Part shown: one piece after another, positions 60,336-64,000 of the stretch
Position numbering within the stretch: position 1 is the first letter of the stretch
Layout of the letters: each line of letters starts with the position of its first letter
Assembly (NCBI RefSeq): GCF_047345145.1
Contig: NZ_JBLFER010000004.1
Span: 124,001 to 188,000, forward strand
Reading direction: 5' to 3'
Length of the DNA: 64,000 nucleotides
Source of the DNA: Maribacter_C sp047345145
GTDB lineage: Bacteria > Bacteroidota > Bacteroidia > Flavobacteriales > Flavobacteriaceae
Notes under the pieces: model-generated
The model's input: only the letters and a program-made list of their open reading frames with translations
What the model was told of the DNA's origin: nothing
Databases searched by the model: none
Position numbers and translations under genes: made by a program

Positions 60336-61937
60336 CTAAAATTTTAAAATAGCAAATTGAAGGTCAAGAGGTTTCAGAGCTTTTAACAAAGTTGGAATCA
60401 AATCTTCACCAAATTCCAAAAATAGCTCTGAAAAATTGAGATTCCGTTCTTGTAATGATTGCCCTGGAAAAAGTTCATTTTGAATTTCCGTCATGCGTAC
60501 GACATGATCTTTCAGCTTTCTTTTTTGAGCCCTTAGCAGCCGTTTCTCTAAATTGTCGAGTCCTTTTTTCTGTTTGAGTTCTTGTGCCTTTACAGCTCCT
60601 AAAAAAGAAGGATCGGTTTGCTCTGCAACTTCGTAAAGGGACTTAAAATGTTCTTCTAGCAATTGCTTTTGAGGAGAAAAGTCAATATCAATATTTGAAA
60701 TACTACGTATCTTTTTATTGATAAAACTGTGTTGCTTTAGAAAAAGATCTTCAATAGCAACATTCATCTTATCTAACTTAGCGCCTTGTTTTTGGGTCAT
60801 CGCTAAAACGGAGTTACGCAGCAACAACATAGGAAAAGGAATACTCATCGCTTCAAAATTCGCTTTGAGCTCTAACCAATATGCTAACTCTCCTCCGCCT
60901 CCGATATAACAAAGATTTGGTAAGATTACTTCTTGATATAAAGGTCTTGTGATGACATTCGGAGAAAATCGTTCTGGGAAATTGTCAATCTCTTTGGTTA
61001 ACTCATTTTTAGTCCAAGTTATTTCAGAATCTACCACTCCAAAATTATCTCCGTCTGCAACAATACGTTCACGAACACCATCAATCAAATAAAAGTAGTT
61101 GATCTCACGCGGATTCACTTGAATTCCGTAAGAATCTGAAACTGCGGTTAGTTTTTCAATAGAAACTGAAACTTTCTCGAAAGATTTCTGCTCAAAAATA
61201 TCTTGCTTCGCATACGGAATCAACAAACCTTTCAAATCGCGATCATCGCCATCAACGATAACAAGCCCTTGCTCTCCAAAAAGTTCATTCGCTAAAAACC
61301 GAGTGGCTTCTGTCAAGGTTTCATGTTCCAAATATGCTTTCTTGAAAAGTTCTTTTAGCGTTTCTGCGTTTTTGGAACTTCCCAATCCATTCGAAAAAGC
61401 TTTTAAAACATCATCAAGTCCATCCGTTTTTAAATGTCCGACCGCTCCCGATGCCTCGCGATTCCATTGTAATTTCTTTCCTTTAAAATTAAAATAATTG
61501 ATCTCTTCAAAATCATGATCTTCGGTTGCCATCCAGTAGATGGGTACAAAATTATATTTCGGGTATTTTTTCTTGAGCTCGGTTGTCAAGTTTATCGTAG
61601 AAATAATCTTATACAAAAAGTACAGCGGACCGGTAAAAAGATTCAATTGATGTCCTGTAACCACTGTAAAAGTGATAGGTTCTTTAAGCTGCTTTAAATT
61701 TGCTGCCGTCTTCTTAGAAATTTTTGTGCTGGAATATTGCTTTTGTAAAGCCTCGTATAAGACTTCTCGATTAGCATCCGGAAAATTCTTGGCTTTCTCC
61801 TCGATTTGACCCTTAAAATTTTCCAGTGTGGTAAAACGATTGTAGAATGGTTTTAGGTCATTTTTTTGATCTAAATAATCACAAATCAATGCTGAAAAAT
61901 AACCAGTATTCTTAAAGGGTAAACAGTCAATATCCAT
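60336..61937 (-). CDS. bshC: Bacillithiol biosynthesis cysteine-adding enzyme BshC
   Basis: The 533-residue protein matches BshC in length and motifs. It begins MDIDCLPFKNTGYFSALICD and has the Rossmann-like core VVTGHQLNLFTGPLYFLYKI (about 93-112), IYWMATEDHDFEEINYF and CYIGGGGELAYWLELKANFE. A coiled-coil region follows (KAQELKQKKGLDNLEKRLLR), and the end is LKPLDLQFAILKF. BshC adds cysteine to glucosaminyl-malate in the last step of bacillithiol synthesis, a thiol that protects against oxidants and metals. The other bsh genes are not in the window. It is divergent from the M14 peptidase gene. Confidence 0.95.
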   Translation of the reverse strand: MDIDCLPFKNTGYFSALICDYLDQKNDLKPFYNRFTTLENFKGQIEEKAKNFPDANREVLYEALQKQYSSTKISKKTAANLKQLKEPITFTVVTGHQLNLFTGPLYFLYKIISTINLTTELKKKYPKYNFVPIYWMATEDHDFEEINYFNFKGKKLQWNREASGAVGHLKTDGLDDVLKAFSNGLGSSKNAETLKELFKKAYLEHETLTEATRFLANELFGEQGLVIVDGDDRDLKGLLIPYAKQDIFEQKSFEKVSVSIEKLTAVSDSYGIQVNPREINYFYLIDGVRERIVADGDNFGVVDSEITWTKNELTKEIDNFPERFSPNVITRPLYQEVILPNLCYIGGGGELAYWLELKANFEAMSIPFPMLLLRNSVLAMTQKQGAKLDKMNVAIEDLFLKQHSFINKKIRSISNIDIDFSPQKQLLEEHFKSLYEVAEQTDPSFLGAVKAQELKQKKGLDNLEKRLLRAQKRKLKDHVVRMTEIQNELFPGQSLQERNLNFSELFLEFGEDLIPTLLKALKPLDLQFAILKF

Positions 61938-62109
61938 ATAAAAACTAAAAATTCCGTGTAAATATAAAATTCCTTGATTTTAGAGTTCCTAAAAATACGT
62001 TAATTAGGTGGGTTAGTCATCCAAAAAATAACACCGATCAAAGATTTTAGGGTTGAAATACGATCTATATTCCTTACCTTTCTTTCTTCTCATAATCAAA
62101 CTATAGTTC

Positions 62110-64000
62110 ATGAAAAAATTACTACTCCTTAATGCCTTTCTATGCGCTTTTTTAAGCTTTGCCCAAGAACTAAAATCTCCTTCTGAGTTTTTAGGATACG
62201 AACTCGGCAGCCAATTTACCCGTCATCACGAAGTAGTCGATTACTACCAATACTTGGCATCAGTCGCTAGTGATCGCGTACAATTACAAGAGTATGGCAA
62301 AACCAATGAACGCAGACCACTTTTACTAGCTTATGTTAGCTCGGCTGAGAACATTCAGAATATAGAGCGCATTCGTGAGGAGCATATGAAAAATACCAAA
62401 GGCGAAGGCGAACCCTCAAAAGCCATTGTATGGTTAAGTTACAATGTGCATGGTAATGAAAGTGTCAGCACAGAAGCTTCGATGCAAACCATTTATGATT
62501 TATTGACCAGCAAATCGAGCTATTTAGAAAATACCGTCGTATTGATGGACCCCTGTATCAATCCTGATGGTCGTGATCGTTATGTGAATTGGTACAACCA
62601 GTTTAAAAATTCACCCTATAGTGTTGATCCCAATAGTAAGGAGCATCATGAGGGTTGGTTAAGTGGTCGTGCGAATCATTATATGTTTGATTTGAACAGA
62701 GATTGGGCTTGGCTGACGCAGGTGGAAAGTCAACAGCGTTTGCAATATTTCAACAAATGGCTGCCTCATGTACATGTCGATTTTCATGAGCAGGGAGTTG
62801 ATAATCCGTATTATTTTGCGCCTGCGGCGGAACCGTATCACGAGGTAATCACAAATTTTCAAAGGGATTTTCAAGTTAAGATCGGAAAGAATCACGCCAA
62901 ATATTTTGATGCCAACGGATGGTTTTATTTTACCAAGGAAGTTTTTGATTTGTTGTATCCTAGTTACGGAGATACCTACCCTACTATGAATGGTGGTATT
63001 GGAATGACCTACGAACAAGGGGGAAGCGGACGTGCCGGCTTGGCGATCAAAACTAGAATTGGAGACACGCTTACTTTAAAAGATCGTATTGCGCATCACC
63101 ACACCACAGGACTTTCAACCGTTGAAGTAGCTTCAAAAAGCGCGAAGAAATTAAATGAGGAGTTTAAGAAATTCTATAAAAACAAGAATTTCAAGTACAA
63201 GAGTTATGTGCTCAATGGAGATCGCGATAAAATAGATGCACTGACCTCATTACTCAGCAAACACAATATTGAATATGGCTGGGGAAAACAAGGCAGCGCC
63301 AAAGGTTTTTCATATGATACTGGAAGAACACAAAGTCTAAAAACAACCGATAAGAGTCTTGTAATACATACAGATCAGCCTAAGGGGACATTGGTAAAAG
63401 TACTTTTTGAACCAAGAGCAAAACTTAGCGATTCAGTGACTTATGATATTACGGCTTGGTCCTTACCTTATGCCTACGGATTGAATTCCGTAGCATCTGA
63501 ATCTAAAGTGAATTCAGCGGTAGCAGGTTCGTCTAGCAGCCCATCTGAAGGAGCAAATATTAATGACGACACCTACGCCTATGTAGGTGATTGGAACAGT
63601 TTGAAAGATGCGCGCTTTTTAGCAGATCTACTCAAAGAAAAGATAAGGGTGCGTGTTACGCACAAACCCTTTTCTTTAGATGGGAAAACGCATAAGCGTG
63701 GCAGTCTTATTATTACCAAATCGGATAACAAAAACAATGCGAGCTTTGTAAAAACCTTGAGTTCAATTGCTGCAAAACATTCTAAACCTTTGACTGCAGT
63801 ACAAACAGGTTTTGTAGATAGCGGAAAAGATTTCGGCTCGGGTTACGTACAGATGATTGACGATGTAAAAGTGGCACTATTATCCGGTGAACCTGCATCT
63901 ACCCTTCGTTTTGGGGAAGTTTGGCACTTTTTTGAACAACAATTAGAATATCCTTTAGCGGTAATTGATTCGGAATATATGAATCGTGTAGACTTTTCAG
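62110..64000 (+). CDS. M14 family zinc carboxypeptidase, partial (runs past the right edge)
   Basis: An open frame from ATG 62110 continues in phase to the last base (630 codons) with no stop. It starts with a signal peptide (MKKLLLLNAFLCAFLSFAQ). The zinc ligands of M14 peptidases are seen in NVHGNESVST (His and Glu) and the distal HVHVDFHEQGVDNPYYFAP. GMTYEQGGSGRAGL may supply the catalytic Glu. The peptidase domain takes up about the first 330 residues, and the rest is a beta-rich extension of the kind found on secreted Bacteroidota M14 enzymes. Likely secreted or periplasmic. Confidence 0.92.
   Translation, partial: MKKLLLLNAFLCAFLSFAQELKSPSEFLGYELGSQFTRHHEVVDYYQYLASVASDRVQLQEYGKTNERRPLLLAYVSSAENIQNIERIREEHMKNTKGEGEPSKAIVWLSYNVHGNESVSTEASMQTIYDLLTSKSSYLENTVVLMDPCINPDGRDRYVNWYNQFKNSPYSVDPNSKEHHEGWLSGRANHYMFDLNRDWAWLTQVESQQRLQYFNKWLPHVHVDFHEQGVDNPYYFAPAAEPYHEVITNFQRDFQVKIGKNHAKYFDANGWFYFTKEVFDLLYPSYGDTYPTMNGGIGMTYEQGGSGRAGLAIKTRIGDTLTLKDRIAHHHTTGLSTVEVASKSAKKLNEEFKKFYKNKNFKYKSYVLNGDRDKIDALTSLLSKHNIEYGWGKQGSAKGFSYDTGRTQSLKTTDKSLVIHTDQPKGTLVKVLFEPRAKLSDSVTYDITAWSLPYAYGLNSVASESKVNSAVAGSSSSPSEGANINDDTYAYVGDWNSLKDARFLADLLKEKIRVRVTHKPFSLDGKTHKRGSLIITKSDNKNNASFVKTLSSIAAKHSKPLTAVQTGFVDSGKDFGSGYVQMIDDVKVALLSGEPASTLRFGEVWHFFEQQLEYPLAVIDSEYMNRVDFS

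Noticed and set aside
1..64000. Phage, integrase or insertion sequence
   Set aside because: No transposase, integrase, capsid or terminal-repeat-bounded gene was seen. Repeats found are short and non-coding.
1..64000. tRNA or rRNA genes
   Set aside because: No cloverleaf-like or rRNA-like stretch was recognised in the spacers examined. A tRNAscan run would settle it.

Overview
The window looks like chromosomal DNA of a marine member of the Flavobacteriaceae (Bacteroidota). It is AT-rich. Shine-Dalgarno sites are hard to find, and several start codons follow boxes resembling the Bacteroidota -7 element (TAnnTTTG). It also carries a giant SprB-repeat adhesin with a type IX secretion (T9SS) tail, a TonB receptor paired with a DUF4249 lipoprotein, a PL7 alginate lyase, bacillithiol synthesis (bshC) and many lipoproteins. 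This placement is inference from gene content. I found no rRNA, tRNA, CRISPR array, transposase, integrase or phage gene.

Layout. 1-3048: start of an acyltransferase, a NUDIX hydrolase whose start codon overlaps that of a divergent cyclophilin lipoprotein, then TRIC-type and RDD membrane proteins. 3242-9398: a tight six-gene operon (SpoIIM-like, membrane protein, DUF4129, DUF4350, MoxR ATPase, DUF58), probably an envelope ATPase/chaperone system. 9527-19221: gamma-glutamyltransferase, PL7 alginate lyase, DUF6340-like lipoprotein, DUF819 permease, DUF1080 hydrolase, NTF2-like and thioesterase pair, Tat-exported PLP enzyme, small membrane protein. 19532-23594: two paralogous exported TPR proteins sharing a histidine signature, then an SCO copper chaperone. 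23640-31798: serine hydrolase, M28 peptidase, DUF2007 protein, nitronate monooxygenase, MnmA and a three-domain fasciclin lipoprotein.

32177-41275 is one 3,032-residue adhesin with about 28 SprB repeats, part of which is a 915-bp higher-order repeat. 41647-50880 holds housekeeping and envelope genes on the minus strand: YidC, PyrG, a DUF3820 protein, a DUF922 HExxH protein, a LysM/periplasmic-binding-like lipoprotein and GuaA. A Tat lipoprotein of the hydroxypyruvate-isomerase type lies between them on the plus strand.

51012-55993 is the most distinctive stretch. It has a transmembrane TPR/helix-turn-helix regulator, a leader with direct repeats and hairpins, a lipoprotein whose C-terminal half resembles the aerolysin pore-forming fold, and a GH114-type (polygalactosaminidase family) lipoprotein. 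The rest holds a TonB receptor/DUF4249 operon, a repeat-rich spacer, bshC, and the start of an M14 zinc carboxypeptidase that runs off the right edge.

Several spacers carry dispersed inverted-repeat elements of apparently distinct families. The best candidates for something undescribed are the regulated aerolysin-like lipoprotein locus and the histidine-motif TPR twins with SCO.
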